Part shown: positions 47,005 through 55,673 of the stretch, in pieces
How positions within the stretch are numbered: the first letter of the stretch is position 1
Layout: each line of letters begins with the position of its first letter
Origin: Vogesella alkaliphila
Lineage (GTDB): Bacteria; Pseudomonadota; Gammaproteobacteria; Burkholderiales; Chromobacteriaceae
Assembly: GCF_014652475.1 (NCBI RefSeq)
Contig: NZ_BMYW01000001.1
Coordinates: 248,001-312,000 of the forward strand
Length of the DNA: 64,000 bases
Direction of reading: 5' to 3'
Notes under the pieces: model-generated
Databases searched by the model: none
Seen by the model: only the letters and a program-made list of their open reading frames with translations
Told to the model about the DNA's origin: nothing
Translations under genes and position numbers: made by a program

Positions 47005-47648
47005 GGCCATGCCTTCTCGCGCCAGTGTCCCAGGCTCATCAGCTCCAGGGTGGTCGCACCCTGGCTCAGTTGGTTCATCATTACGCTTTCCTTGTCGGCG
47101 CGTGCTTCACCAGCCTGTAGCGTGCGCGCCACTTCGGCAGCTGGCACGATGATCACGCCGTCGTCGTCGGCCACTACCAGGTCGCCGTCTGCGACTGGCA
47201 CCCCGCCAAAAATCATCGGTAGCCCGACCGCCGGCGCGCTGGCCTTCACCGTGCCGCGCACCGATACGCCACGGGCAAACACCGGAAAGCGGCGCTTGCT
47301 GATGGCAGCGCTATCGCGCACACCACCGTTGATGACCAAGCCGACAATGCCGGCGGCCTCGGCGGCGACGGTCAGCACCTCGCCCCAGTAGCCGGCGATG
47401 AAGTCGCCGGTATCTACCACCAGCACACTGCCGCGCGGCGCGCGTTCTAGTGCGATGTGGATGGACAGGTTGTCGCCAGGAGAGCAGACCAACGGATAAG
47501 CCGGTGCAGCAATGAATGCCCCAGGCCACAGGCTGCGAATCTGCGGATCCACCGCGCAAGGTTGGCCGTTGGCCTCGTATAACGTGGCGGTCCCCAGTGC
47601 CGCGCAACGTGCGGCCAACGTTTGATCGATAACCGAGTGGCTCATCAT
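47001..47648 (-). CDS. RraA-family protein (4-hydroxy-4-methyl-2-oxoglutarate aldolase-like), paralogue 1
   Basis: 215 aa. The family active-site segment is present: GLVINGGVRDSAAISKR with the G-x2-R-D pattern, preceded by GSVLVVDTGDFIAGYWGEVL. RraA-like proteins are either class II pyruvate aldolases (HMG/CHA aldolase, using divalent metal) or regulators of RNase E; the R-D pair favours an aldolase. It overlaps both neighbours by 4 bp. The third of three divergent paralogues in one operon. Confidence 0.88.
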
Positions 47649-48307
47649 GCTTTCCTTTGCAGGGTGTGGTAACCCAAGGCTTCGCGTGCGGCGGCCAGGG
47701 TTTTACCTTGTGCCAGCTGATCGCGAATTTCGGCTTCTACTGCTTCGATTTTGTGTGCCAGCGCGGCTACCTCGGCGGCCCGGTCACGCGGCACCACCAC
47801 TACGCCGTTGGCGTCGGCCACCACGATGTCGCGGGCTGCAACGCGCGCTGTACCGATCGATACTGTGCCGCCCACTGCCTCCACCTGCACCCGGTCCTTG
47901 CCGGTGCGCATGAAGCGGCCCTTGGAGAACATCGGATAGCCGTCGTTCAGCACCTTGTTGACGTCGCGGCACACGCCGTCGATGACCGTTCCGGCGATCT
48001 GCCGCAGCCCGGCATACTGGGTCATGATGTCGCCCCACACCGTGCAGTCGGTGCGGCCATCGTTGTCGATCACTACCACATCGCCGGCAGCGACATCGTC
48101 AATGAAGTCACCCACCGTGCCGGCAGGCGTACTAGCCGAAACATACTTGACGGTAAACGCCGGCCCCACCACCACCTGGCGGTAATTTTCCAGCGGCATG
48201 ATGCCCAGGCACTGTCCCGGCAGGCCCAGCTTGTCCATGGCATCGGATACGCCGGCGCTATCCAGCCCGGCGAACAGTGCCACCAGTTCACGATCTACTG
48301 CGTTCAT
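47645..48307 (-). CDS. RraA-family protein (HMG/CHA aldolase-like), paralogue 2
   Basis: 220 aa. It has VSDAMDKLGLPGQCLGIMP at the N-terminus, DVVVIDNDGRTDCTVWGDIM, and the active-site GTVIDGVCRDVNKVLNDGYPMFSKG. It ends with an additional helical tail (IEAVEAEIRDQLAQGKTLAAARE) typical of aldolase-type members. Overlaps of 4 bp with paralogues on both sides imply translational coupling. Substrate unknown. Confidence 0.88.
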   Translation of the reverse strand: MNAVDRELVALFAGLDSAGVSDAMDKLGLPGQCLGIMPLENYRQVVVGPAFTVKYVSASTPAGTVGDFIDDVAAGDVVVIDNDGRTDCTVWGDIMTQYAGLRQIAGTVIDGVCRDVNKVLNDGYPMFSKGRFMRTGKDRVQVEAVGGTVSIGTARVAARDIVVADANGVVVVPRDRAAEVAALAHKIEAVEAEIRDQLAQGKTLAAAREALGYHTLQRKA

Positions 48308-48972
48308 TTGCTGCCCTCCTGCTTGATGGCTTCGAATTGCCGGTCGTGCATGACATCTTCTACCGAGCGGCCACTGCGCACGGCGGCGACCATGCCGGCT
48401 TGACGGCGCGCAATCCGCTCCGCCAGCTCCAGCACCGCCTCGATATGTGCCGCCGGCACAAACACCGTGCCGCAGCGGTCGGCCAGCACGTAGTCGCCTT
48501 CGTCGACTTGCACACCGGCCATATTCACCGGCTGGCCGGACGACAGCTGGATCACGCGGTTGCGCGCGCTGATCATGGTGACGCCGCGGCCATACAGCGG
48601 GTAGCCGATGTCGGCGCTGCCGTCGATGTCGCGGCTGAGGCCGTCGATCACGGTGCCGCGCACACCCTTCACCTGCGCGGCATTAGCCAGGATGTCGCCC
48701 CAGCAGGAAATGCCATCCACGCCGCCGGCGATCACCAGTACACGCTCCGTGCTGTCGATGGCAGCAATCACCGGCGAGATCAGGTGCACCGTCGGCGCCA
48801 CATCGGTCTTGCGACCCAGTTGCACGGTACTGGCGCGGCCAACCAGCTTGGGGCAGTCCCACAGCGGGCGCAGGCCATAGGTGGCACCGGGCAGATTGAG
48901 GAAATCGAGCGCGTCGGACAGTGTGTTGCTGTCCTGCTGCTGCAAACGCGCGAGTAAAGAAGGCTGGCTCAT
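48304..48972 (-). CDS. RraA-family protein (HMG/CHA aldolase-like), paralogue 3
   Basis: 222 aa. Conserved TLSDALDFLNLPGATYGLRPL, VLVIAGGVDGISCWGDILA, and the active-site GTVIDGLSRDIDGSADIGYPLYGRG. First gene of the operon, divergent from a LysR regulator across 105 bp. The three copies differ substantially, so they are probably not recent duplicates and may form a hetero-oligomer or act on successive substrates. Confidence 0.88.
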   Translation of the reverse strand: MSQPSLLARLQQQDSNTLSDALDFLNLPGATYGLRPLWDCPKLVGRASTVQLGRKTDVAPTVHLISPVIAAIDSTERVLVIAGGVDGISCWGDILANAAQVKGVRGTVIDGLSRDIDGSADIGYPLYGRGVTMISARNRVIQLSSGQPVNMAGVQVDEGDYVLADRCGTVFVPAAHIEAVLELAERIARRQAGMVAAVRSGRSVEDVMHDRQFEAIKQEGSK

Positions 48973-49023
48973 CGGACTCTCCTGTTGGGGGCTTGTGTGC
49001 CGCTACTTTCCGCCCTACAGTTC

Positions 49024-49071
49024 GATAGGTAAATTCCGAAATTTGTAACGTTTACATACGCCAAACCTATC
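49024..49071. promoter_or_regulatory. Putative LysR operator in the divergent promoter region
   Basis: Inverted repeat GATAGGT ... ACCTATC flanks an AT-rich stretch (AAATTCCGAAATTTG) with T-N11-A spacing between the divergent RraA operon and LysR gene. Confidence 0.4.
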
Positions 49072-49077
49072 AAAATC

Positions 49078-49983
49078 ATGATCAACTTTCGTCTCATCCG
49101 CCACCTGTGGCTGTTCCTGGCCGTGGCCGAGGAACAGCACTTCGGCCGCGCCGCCAAACGCCTCGGCATGTCGCAACCGCCGCTGACCGAGCAGATCCAG
49201 ATCCTGGAGCAGGCATTGAAAGTGAAGCTGTTCGAGCGTTCGCGCCGCGGCGCGCAGCTGACGGCGGTAGGACAGGCGATCCTGCCGGCGATGAAGAAAT
49301 TCGCCGAACAGCTGGAAAGCCTGGAGCTGGCGGTACGCGAGGCGGCCGCTGGGCAGATCGGCACCATCACCATCGGCGCGATCACCTCGGCGATTCTGGA
49401 CGTGCTGCCGGGCCTGATCGAACAGATCAAGCAGCAACACCCGGGGCTGACGGTGGCGGTAAAGGAAATTGACAGCTACGAGGCGCTGCCGGCGCTGCTC
49501 AGCGGCGACATCGACCTGGCGTTTGCGCGGCTGGAAGGCGATCTGGGCGAGCACATCAGCGCGCTGCCGCTACGCGCGGACCGGCTGGCGGTGGCGCTGC
49601 CGGCGACACACCCGCTGTGCGGCCAGACACAGCTGGCGCTGCACGATCTGGCCGGCGAGGATTTCATCATGTTCGCGCGCAAGGTCAGCCCGATCTCGTT
49701 CGACCGGCTGACCGCGGCCTGCCACAGCAGCGGCTTTTCGCCGCGCATCCTGCACGAGGTGCGCTCGGTGACGTCGCAGATTGCGTTTGTCGGCTGCAAT
49801 CAGGGCGTGGCGCTGGTGCCGGCGTCGGTGCAGGGCATGGCGCCGGCCAGCGTGGTGATCCGGCCGCTGGCGGACGAGTTGCACGTGGTCACCACCGCCA
49901 TGGCCTGGAACACGCAGCGGCAGAACCATCTGCTCGCCGCGGTGCTGGAGACGGTGCGCAGCTACAGCGCGGCCAACGGCTGA
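49078..49983 (+). CDS. LysR-family regulator of the RraA operon
   Basis: 301 aa. Its helix-turn-helix (FLAVAEEQHFGRAAKRLGMSQPPLTEQIQILE) is of the BenM/CatR-like subgroup (EQ-HFGRAA, SQPPLT). The effector-binding domain begins GTITIGAITSAILDVLPG. Its divergent position makes it the likely activator of the RraA/aminotransferase/hydrolase genes, sensing a pathway intermediate. Confidence 0.92.
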   Translation: MINFRLIRHLWLFLAVAEEQHFGRAAKRLGMSQPPLTEQIQILEQALKVKLFERSRRGAQLTAVGQAILPAMKKFAEQLESLELAVREAAAGQIGTITIGAITSAILDVLPGLIEQIKQQHPGLTVAVKEIDSYEALPALLSGDIDLAFARLEGDLGEHISALPLRADRLAVALPATHPLCGQTQLALHDLAGEDFIMFARKVSPISFDRLTAACHSSGFSPRILHEVRSVTSQIAFVGCNQGVALVPASVQGMAPASVVIRPLADELHVVTTAMAWNTQRQNHLLAAVLETVRSYSAANG

Positions 49984-50022
49984 GGCGCCGCACGCTTGCG
50001 GCCAACCTTGGGCGGCCAACGA

Positions 50023-50922
50023 TCAGCGCCGGCTGGCCAGCAGCACCCCGGCAATCACCAGCACCGTGCCGGCCAGCTGCGACAGCGACACCGCCTCGTC
50101 CAGCAGCCACCAGCCAAAGAAGATAGTCAACGCCGGGCCGAGGGTGCCAATCAGCACCGCACGCGCGGCGCCAATGTGGCGGATCGCCAGTGACTGCCAG
50201 ACGATGGGCAGGATGGTGGAAAACAGCGCCATGCCCAGGCTGTAGCCATACACCGGCGCCGGCAGCAGCAACTGCTGCCACGGCCGGCTGAGCAGGAAGT
50301 GCAGCGCCACGGCCGCGGTCGCCACCAGGATGGATAGCAGCGAAAAGCGCATTGCCCCCAGCCGCTTGATGGCCACTTCCGAGCCGGCGCTGTACAGCGC
50401 GTACAGCACCGCGCAGCCAAATACAAAACCGGCACCGAGCGCCACGCGGTGCACATCGCTGCTCTGGCTGGCGTCATGCACGAAGGCAATCGCAATCCCG
50501 GCATAGGACAGCATCGCGGCCAGCATGATGCTGCGCTCCATCGGCTTGCCCAGGAACAGCACGCCGATCAGGATGGTGAGGGTGGGGTAGGTGAACAGGA
50601 TCAGCCGTTCCAGCCCGGCGGAAATGTACTGCAGGCCATAGAAATCGAGCATGCTGGAGCCGTAATAGCCGATGCCGCCCAGCAGTAGCAGCATGCCGAC
50701 ATCGCGCCGAGACAGCCGCGGCATGCCCCGTAATACCGGCACGCAAGCCACCAGTACGAAGGGCAGGCAAAACACCATTCTCAGCGTCAGCAGGGTGACG
50801 GCGTCCACCGTGGCGGCGGCATAGGCCAGCTTGACGAAGATGGCCTTGAAGGAAAAGCCGAAGGCGGCCAGAAAGGCAAACATGACCCCAAGTTTCTGTG
50901 GGGAAGAAAGAACCTGTTTCAA
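50023..50922 (-). CDS. EamA-family (DMT superfamily) transporter
   Basis: 299 aa with ten membrane segments in two EamA repeats (AFLAAFGFSFKAIFVKLAY ... and GFVFGCAVLYALYSAGSEVAIKRLG ...). The frame starts with TTG at 50922; an internal ATG at 50883 is a possible alternative. Members export amino acids or other small metabolites. It converges on the LysR gene; the 39 bp between carry a TGCGGCCAA motif (49997). Confidence 0.9.
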   Translation of the reverse strand: MKQVLSSPQKLGVMFAFLAAFGFSFKAIFVKLAYAAATVDAVTLLTLRMVFCLPFVLVACVPVLRGMPRLSRRDVGMLLLLGGIGYYGSSMLDFYGLQYISAGLERLILFTYPTLTILIGVLFLGKPMERSIMLAAMLSYAGIAIAFVHDASQSSDVHRVALGAGFVFGCAVLYALYSAGSEVAIKRLGAMRFSLLSILVATAAVALHFLLSRPWQQLLLPAPVYGYSLGMALFSTILPIVWQSLAIRHIGAARAVLIGTLGPALTIFFGWWLLDEAVSLSQLAGTVLVIAGVLLASRR

Positions 50923-51371
50923 TGGATTGTTCTCTGCGTGGAGTAAGCCGCATGCTCAGGGTTGCCTGATTGAATGTGAAATACTTTTTGGATAGCGCTG
51001 TGATAGTTAAAGAGGAATCAACAGATAAGCCGCTAGAGGCAAATTACTAGCAAGCGGGCTTATTGCCCCTGTTTGGTAAGAGTCCTCTCTACACCGTGAG
51101 TGGCTGCTTTGGCCGACCATCTGCCGCCGCTACTGGTGACCTGGCTGTAGATCGGCCAGAGCAGTCAGTCACAGTTAGAATCTTGAAGTTCCGCCGCTGT
51201 ATTGATTGCAGCCGTTAAAGCATCTTAAAAAATCAGGCGCGATTCAGACCATGATTGCTAACAGTATAAAACTGGCACAAATCCATTGCATGCCAGCCAT
51301 GACGAGCTAGGCTGCAAGCTATAGATCCACTACAGTGCGCTATTTGTATGTTATTTGGGTGAAATGCAGGT
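50923..51371. other. Intergenic region with a repeat copy
   Basis: 449 bp, AT-richer than the genes, without a credible reading frame. It contains copy 3 of the 79-bp repeat with related sequence before it (GGCTGCTTTGGCCGACCATC from 51104), and the promoter region of the GGDEF gene. Confidence 0.6.
51146..51224 (+). repeat. Copy 3 of the 79-bp intergenic repeat
   Basis: Starts TGTAGATCGGCCAGAGC, ends GCAGCCGTTAAAGCATC. It is more diverged in the middle than the copies at 44791 and 52684 but has exactly the same length and anchor spacing. Confidence 0.6.
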
Positions 51372-52415
51372 ATGGACGCGGTACTCTCACGGCTCTCCTT
51401 TTCCCTCAACACAGCCAAAACGGTTGATCAGCTGATTCAGCCGTTGCTGGAAATGCTCGGCCAGATCACCGGCATGGAGTCCACTTACCTTACTAGTATC
51501 GAACTGAGCAATGGCGTGCAGCATGTTCGCTATGCGCGTAACACAGGCAAGATGCAGATAAGAGAAGGACTCTCTGTGCCGTGGGAAGACACGCTGTGCA
51601 AACGCTCGCTGGATATGGGGCTGATGGCCACTAGTCAAGTCAGTACGATATGGGGCGACTCCGCCGCCGCGCGCGAGCTGGGCATCCGTAGTTATCTGAG
51701 TGCACCTGTGCGTAATGCCGAGGGAGGTCTGATGGGGACCCTATGCGCAGCAAGCGCCAGACAGATCAGCGTGCCACAGGAAACCGAAACCCTGCTGCAG
51801 CTATTTGCCAATATCGTGGGCAACTTCATCGAGCGGGAAGCGCTGGTTCAGAGCCTACAGGCGGCCAACACCCAGCTGGCCTCGTTTGCGCTGAGCGATG
51901 CCTTGACCGGCTTGCCCAATCGCCGCGCGCTCTTTGATGAACTGGAGCGCATGCTAGTACAGGCCGTGCGAACTAGCAGTAGCATCCTAGTGGGAGTAAT
52001 CGATCTGGACGGCTTCAAGCAGATCAACGACCAGTACGGCCACCAGAGCGGCGACGAATTTCTGCAGGCGGTGTCCTTCCGGCTGCAAACCGGTCTACGG
52101 GCAAGCGACATGCTGGGGCGCATGGGAGGCGACGAATTCGTGGTGATTTGCCCTGGCCCAGACTGGATCAACACGGGCCAGCCTTGTACGCTGATTACCG
52201 ATGGCGAGCCAGCTGCCGCAGCCCGTGTTCTGCAGCAGCGACTTACCGATGCCACCATAGGCGATTACCAGTTGAGCAAGCAGATTGTGCCCTACCGCGG
52301 TGCTAGTGTAGGCGTGGTGGCGCTGGCTCCGTTCGGGCTGCATAGTACCGCTGCAATAAAGCTGGCAGACAGCGAAATGTATGTGGTTAAGCAAGCCAGA
52401 AAACAGCGCGGCTAA
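51372..52415 (+). CDS. GAF-GGDEF diguanylate cyclase
   Basis: 347 aa cytoplasmic protein. Residues ~10-155 form a GAF sensor domain (VPWEDTLCKRSLDMGLMATSQVSTIWGD is typical of GAF domains fused to GGDEF). Residues ~175-345 form the GGDEF domain, with DALTGLPNRRALFDELE, DLDGFKQINDQYGH and the intact active site RMGGDEFVV. An inhibitory RxxD motif five residues before GGDEF is not evident (GLRASDMLGRMGGDEF has RASD slightly further upstream). It should make c-di-GMP, opposing the HD-GYP protein at 11 kb. Confidence 0.92.
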   Translation: MDAVLSRLSFSLNTAKTVDQLIQPLLEMLGQITGMESTYLTSIELSNGVQHVRYARNTGKMQIREGLSVPWEDTLCKRSLDMGLMATSQVSTIWGDSAAARELGIRSYLSAPVRNAEGGLMGTLCAASARQISVPQETETLLQLFANIVGNFIEREALVQSLQAANTQLASFALSDALTGLPNRRALFDELERMLVQAVRTSSSILVGVIDLDGFKQINDQYGHQSGDEFLQAVSFRLQTGLRASDMLGRMGGDEFVVICPGPDWINTGQPCTLITDGEPAAAARVLQQRLTDATIGDYQLSKQIVPYRGASVGVVALAPFGLHSTAAIKLADSEMYVVKQARKQRG

Positions 52416-52764
52416 CTTATGTGGCAATTAGCCGAAAAGGCGGAGCTGCTGCCATAACCAACATGACCTGTGGTAGAACGTCAGCCTTTGCGGTCATTGG
52501 TCCTGTTGGCTGAATCAGTCAGCAATGCGCCGATAAGCTGCCCTTCACCGGCAAATCCCCCTGAACGGCAGCTTTTCTGTCGGGCGAATTCCCACTCCTG
52601 ACCCACTGCTGCCGGTCGAGCCGTAAGAGCTAAACCGGCAGGCAACCAAATGGAGCCGCCGTTCGCTGCATTCAATCAGGGACGGCAGGTCGGCCATAGC
52701 TGTCTTTCGCTTACCCAAATAAAGACGACTGCTTTCATATTGAAAGCAGCCGTAAAAGTATCCG
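52416..52764. other. Intergenic repeat-rich stretch replacing the 5' part of katG
   Basis: 349 bp without a gene. GTTGGCTGAATC near 52507 matches the region before copy 2, and copy 4 of the 79-bp repeat ends 2 bp before the first recognisable katG codon. Confidence 0.6.
52684..52762 (+). repeat. Copy 4 of the 79-bp intergenic repeat
   Basis: Starts GGCAGGTCGGCCATAGC, ends GAAAGCAGCCGTAAAAGTATC, with hairpin CTGCTTTCA / TGAAAGCAG at 52729-52749. It directly abuts the truncated katG frame. Confidence 0.7.
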
Positions 52765-53232
52765 GTACTGGAACCCAAGACCGACGGTTTCCGCAACTAT
52801 GCGGCACCAGGACTGGAAGGCGTCATGGGCGAGTTGTTGCTCGACAAGGCACAGCTGCTGACGCTGAACGCGCCGGAGATGACAGTGTTGATCGGCGGCC
52901 TGCGCGCGCTGAACGCCAACAGCGGCCAGACCCCGCATGGCCTTCTGACCAAGCGGCCGGAAACGCTGAGCAATGACTTCTTCGTCAACCTGCTCGACAT
53001 GGGCACCAAGTGGCAGCCGGGCAGCACCGCCGGCGTACTGGAAGGGCGCGATCGCCACAGCAGCGAGTTGAAGTGGACGGCAACGGTAGTGGATCTGTTG
53101 TTCGGCTCCAACTCGCAACTGCGGGCGCTGGCCGAGGTGTACGCCAGCAGCGATGCCGGGCAGAAATTTGTCAGCGACTTTGTCGCCGCCTGGAACAAGG
53201 TCATGCACCTGGATCGCTTCGAGCTGGCATAA
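52765..53232 (+). pseudogene. katG: 3' remnant of katG (catalase-peroxidase)
   Basis: About 155 codons matching only the C-terminal end of KatG (normally ~720-750 aa): [98 protein letters not shown]. The haem-binding N-terminal domain with the catalytic residues is absent. The frame is open from 52765 and contains an ATG at 52825, but a functional enzyme is excluded. The truncation point coincides with the end of a repeat copy. A TGCGGCCAA motif and a strong terminator follow. Confidence 0.9.
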
Positions 53233-53261
53233 GCCGCGCCGCCTGCGGCCAACCTGCAACG

Positions 53262-53298
53262 AACAGGGCAAACCCGGTCATGGTTTGCCCTGTTTTTT
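53262..53298. terminator. Intrinsic terminator of the former katG gene
   Basis: AACAGGGCAAACC pairs with GGTTTGCCCTGTT over a 7-nt loop, followed by a run of six T; it may also serve the leftward LysR gene. Confidence 0.88.
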
Positions 53299-53315
53299 CT
53301 CCGGGCAGATCCCCG

Positions 53316-54269
53316 TCAGATCAGCAACGTCAGCTTCTCGCTGAGCCGGCAATCGACCGCGCTTGCGGAGCGCGCGCAGCGTCGTATTTCCTGGATCAGA
53401 CAATCGACAAAGCATTTTGCCGCCACACTGCGGGTGGTATCGCGCCGGCTGATGATGCCGAGCTTGCCGGTTTCGAACTGCTGCTCCAGCGTCATCACCC
53501 GGATCCACTCCAGCATCGGCTCCGCCACCAGCAGCGGCTCGGGGCAGTAACTGAGCATGTCGGCATGGCGCACCAGCGATAGCAGCAGGGTCAAGGAATG
53601 CGCCCTGACCAGCCGCTGCTCATCGATCTGCGCGCCATGCTGCCAGAACAGGTTGTGCATGAACGGCTCGTAGGAAGTCGGGCTGTAGTTCACCACCCAG
53701 TCCGCTTCCAGCAGTTGGTGCAGCGAGCTGCTGTTTTCCAGCGGGTGCCCTTGCCGGGCGATCACCACATTCTGGTACAGCAGCAAGTCTTCGCACTCGA
53801 ACTCCTGTGCCGGCATGGCGGGAATGTGGGGCGCGACGACAAAATCCAGCTCCCCGTTGCGCAGCCTGGGCAGCGACACCACCGACAAGCCTTCGAACAG
53901 CTCCAGCCGCACATGCGGCATCTTGGCGCGAAAGCGGCGCACCACAGCGGGCAGAAAAGTCAGCTCGATAAAGGGGGTGACACCGACGCTCAAGCGCCCT
54001 TCGGCATGGCCGCGCAGCAGCGACAGCTCTGCCTCGGCCCGCTCCAGCTGGCCGACGACAAGCCGGGCATGGCTAAGCAGCGCCGCACCAAACTCCGTGA
54101 AGGTCACACCGCTGACATGCCGGATCAGCAGCGGCAACTGCTGCTGCGCCTCCAGCTCGCGCACGGCTTTGGTCAGCGCCGCCTGCGACAGGCCAAGCCG
54201 GCGCGCCGCGCCACGGATACTGCCGCAATCGGCAATCGCCACCAATGCCTGCAGTTGATGAAGTTTCAT
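53316..54269 (-). CDS. LysR-family regulator
   Basis: 317 aa. Helix-turn-helix in LQALVAIADCGSIRGAARRLGLSQAALTKAVRELEAQ, then the TSAD/CbnR-type effector domain (GRLSVGVTPFIELTFLPAVV). It is divergent from an M20 amidohydrolase and an MHS-type MFS gene over ~125 bp, so it probably regulates them. Such trios (LysR, amidohydrolase, transporter) commonly serve uptake and deacylation of one compound. Confidence 0.92.
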   Translation of the reverse strand: MKLHQLQALVAIADCGSIRGAARRLGLSQAALTKAVRELEAQQQLPLLIRHVSGVTFTEFGAALLSHARLVVGQLERAEAELSLLRGHAEGRLSVGVTPFIELTFLPAVVRRFRAKMPHVRLELFEGLSVVSLPRLRNGELDFVVAPHIPAMPAQEFECEDLLLYQNVVIARQGHPLENSSSLHQLLEADWVVNYSPTSYEPFMHNLFWQHGAQIDEQRLVRAHSLTLLLSLVRHADMLSYCPEPLLVAEPMLEWIRVMTLEQQFETGKLGIISRRDTTRSVAAKCFVDCLIQEIRRCARSASAVDCRLSEKLTLLI

Positions 54270-54394
54270 CTCGCCCCCCCTGACAACCTTAGGTAATCAA
54301 GATAACAAAACTGGTTCTCCCGAAACAAAAAATCGTCAATTAAGATGATTTTCAGCAGCCCCGCTTTCCTGTGGCGGCAACGAGGAGACACAAC

Positions 54395-55564
54395 ATGACA
54401 GACCCGGTCCTGCCAGGCATCCGTGCCATCGAAAAAGAGATGGTCGAACTGCGCCATCAGATCCACGCCCACCCCGAGCTCGGTTTCGAGGAGTTTGCCA
54501 CCAGCGATCTAGTCGCCGAATGTCTGAGTGCCTGGGGTTACCAGGTACACCGCGGCCTGGGTGGCACCGGCGTGGTCGCTACGCTAAAAAACGGTAATGG
54601 TGACAAACGGCTGGGCTTGCGCGCCGACATGGACGCGCTGCCGATTGACGAGGCCACCGGGCTGCCCTACGCCAGCCGCCATGCCGGCAAGATGCACGCC
54701 TGCGGCCATGATGGCCATACCGCCACCCTGCTGGCCGCCGCCAAGTATCTTGCGGCCAACCGTGATTTCAACGGCACGCTCAATCTGATTTTCCAGCCGG
54801 CGGAAGAAGGCCTGGCCGGTGCCCAGAAAATGCTGGAAGACGGGCTATTCGACCGCTTCCCGTGCGATGCGGTCTTTGCCCTGCACAATATGCCGGGCTA
54901 CCCGACCGGACGCTTCGGCTTTCTGCCCGGCGCCTTCATGGCCTCGTCGGATAGCGCCATCATCAAAATCAAGGGCTGTGGCGGACACGGCGCCATGCCG
55001 CATGAAGCGGTGGACCCGGTTGTGGTCTGCGCCTCGCTGACCATGGCGCTGCAAAGCGTGGTGGCACGCAATGTGCCGCCGCTGGAAACCGCCATCGTCA
55101 CCGTGGGTGCGATCGTCGCCGGGCAGGCACCGAACGTGATTCCGGATAACGCCGAAATGCGGCTGTCGATCCGCTCGCTCAACCCGGCGGTGCGCGAACT
55201 GCTGCAACAGCGCATTACCGCCCTGGCCGAAGCCCAGGCCGCCAGCTTCGGCGCACAGGCAGAGGTCGACTACCAGCGGCGCTATCCGGTGCTGGTCAAC
55301 ACTGCCGCCGAGACTGAACTGGCCAAAGCCGTGGCACGCGACTGGCTGGGCGAAGACGGCCTGATCGACAACATGACACAGCTCACCGGCAGCGAGGATT
55401 TCGCTTACCTGCTGCAGCAATGTCCCGGCTGCTACCTGATTGTCGGCAATGGCGACGGCAAAGGGGGCTGCATGGTGCATAACCCGGGTTACGACTTCAA
55501 CGATGAAATCCTGCCGCTGGGCGCGACCTACTGGGTCAAGCTCACCCAGCAGTTTCTGGCCTGA
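54395..55564 (+). CDS. M20 family amidohydrolase (hippurate-hydrolase type)
   Basis: 389 aa from MTDPVLPG (GAGGAG upstream). Metal-site motifs are HAHPELGFEEF, GLRADMDALPIDE, GKMHACGHDGHTATLLAAA, IFQPAEEGLAGA and TGSEDFAYLLQ. It is clearly paralogous to the amidohydrolase at 43.4 kb but not a recent copy. It is cotranscribed with the MFS transporter 109 bp downstream; the pair likely imports and hydrolyses an N-acyl amino acid or amide. Confidence 0.92.
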   Translation: MTDPVLPGIRAIEKEMVELRHQIHAHPELGFEEFATSDLVAECLSAWGYQVHRGLGGTGVVATLKNGNGDKRLGLRADMDALPIDEATGLPYASRHAGKMHACGHDGHTATLLAAAKYLAANRDFNGTLNLIFQPAEEGLAGAQKMLEDGLFDRFPCDAVFALHNMPGYPTGRFGFLPGAFMASSDSAIIKIKGCGGHGAMPHEAVDPVVVCASLTMALQSVVARNVPPLETAIVTVGAIVAGQAPNVIPDNAEMRLSIRSLNPAVRELLQQRITALAEAQAASFGAQAEVDYQRRYPVLVNTAAETELAKAVARDWLGEDGLIDNMTQLTGSEDFAYLLQQCPGCYLIVGNGDGKGGCMVHNPGYDFNDEILPLGATYWVKLTQQFLA

Positions 55565-55673
55565 TCAGTTTTACCCCGACCGGATCAGCCAAAGAGCCGC
55601 GACCGGTCAACCATAACAATTACAAAGCACCTGAATGCAGTGACCCCAAGTCAACCAAGAGAAACTTACCATC

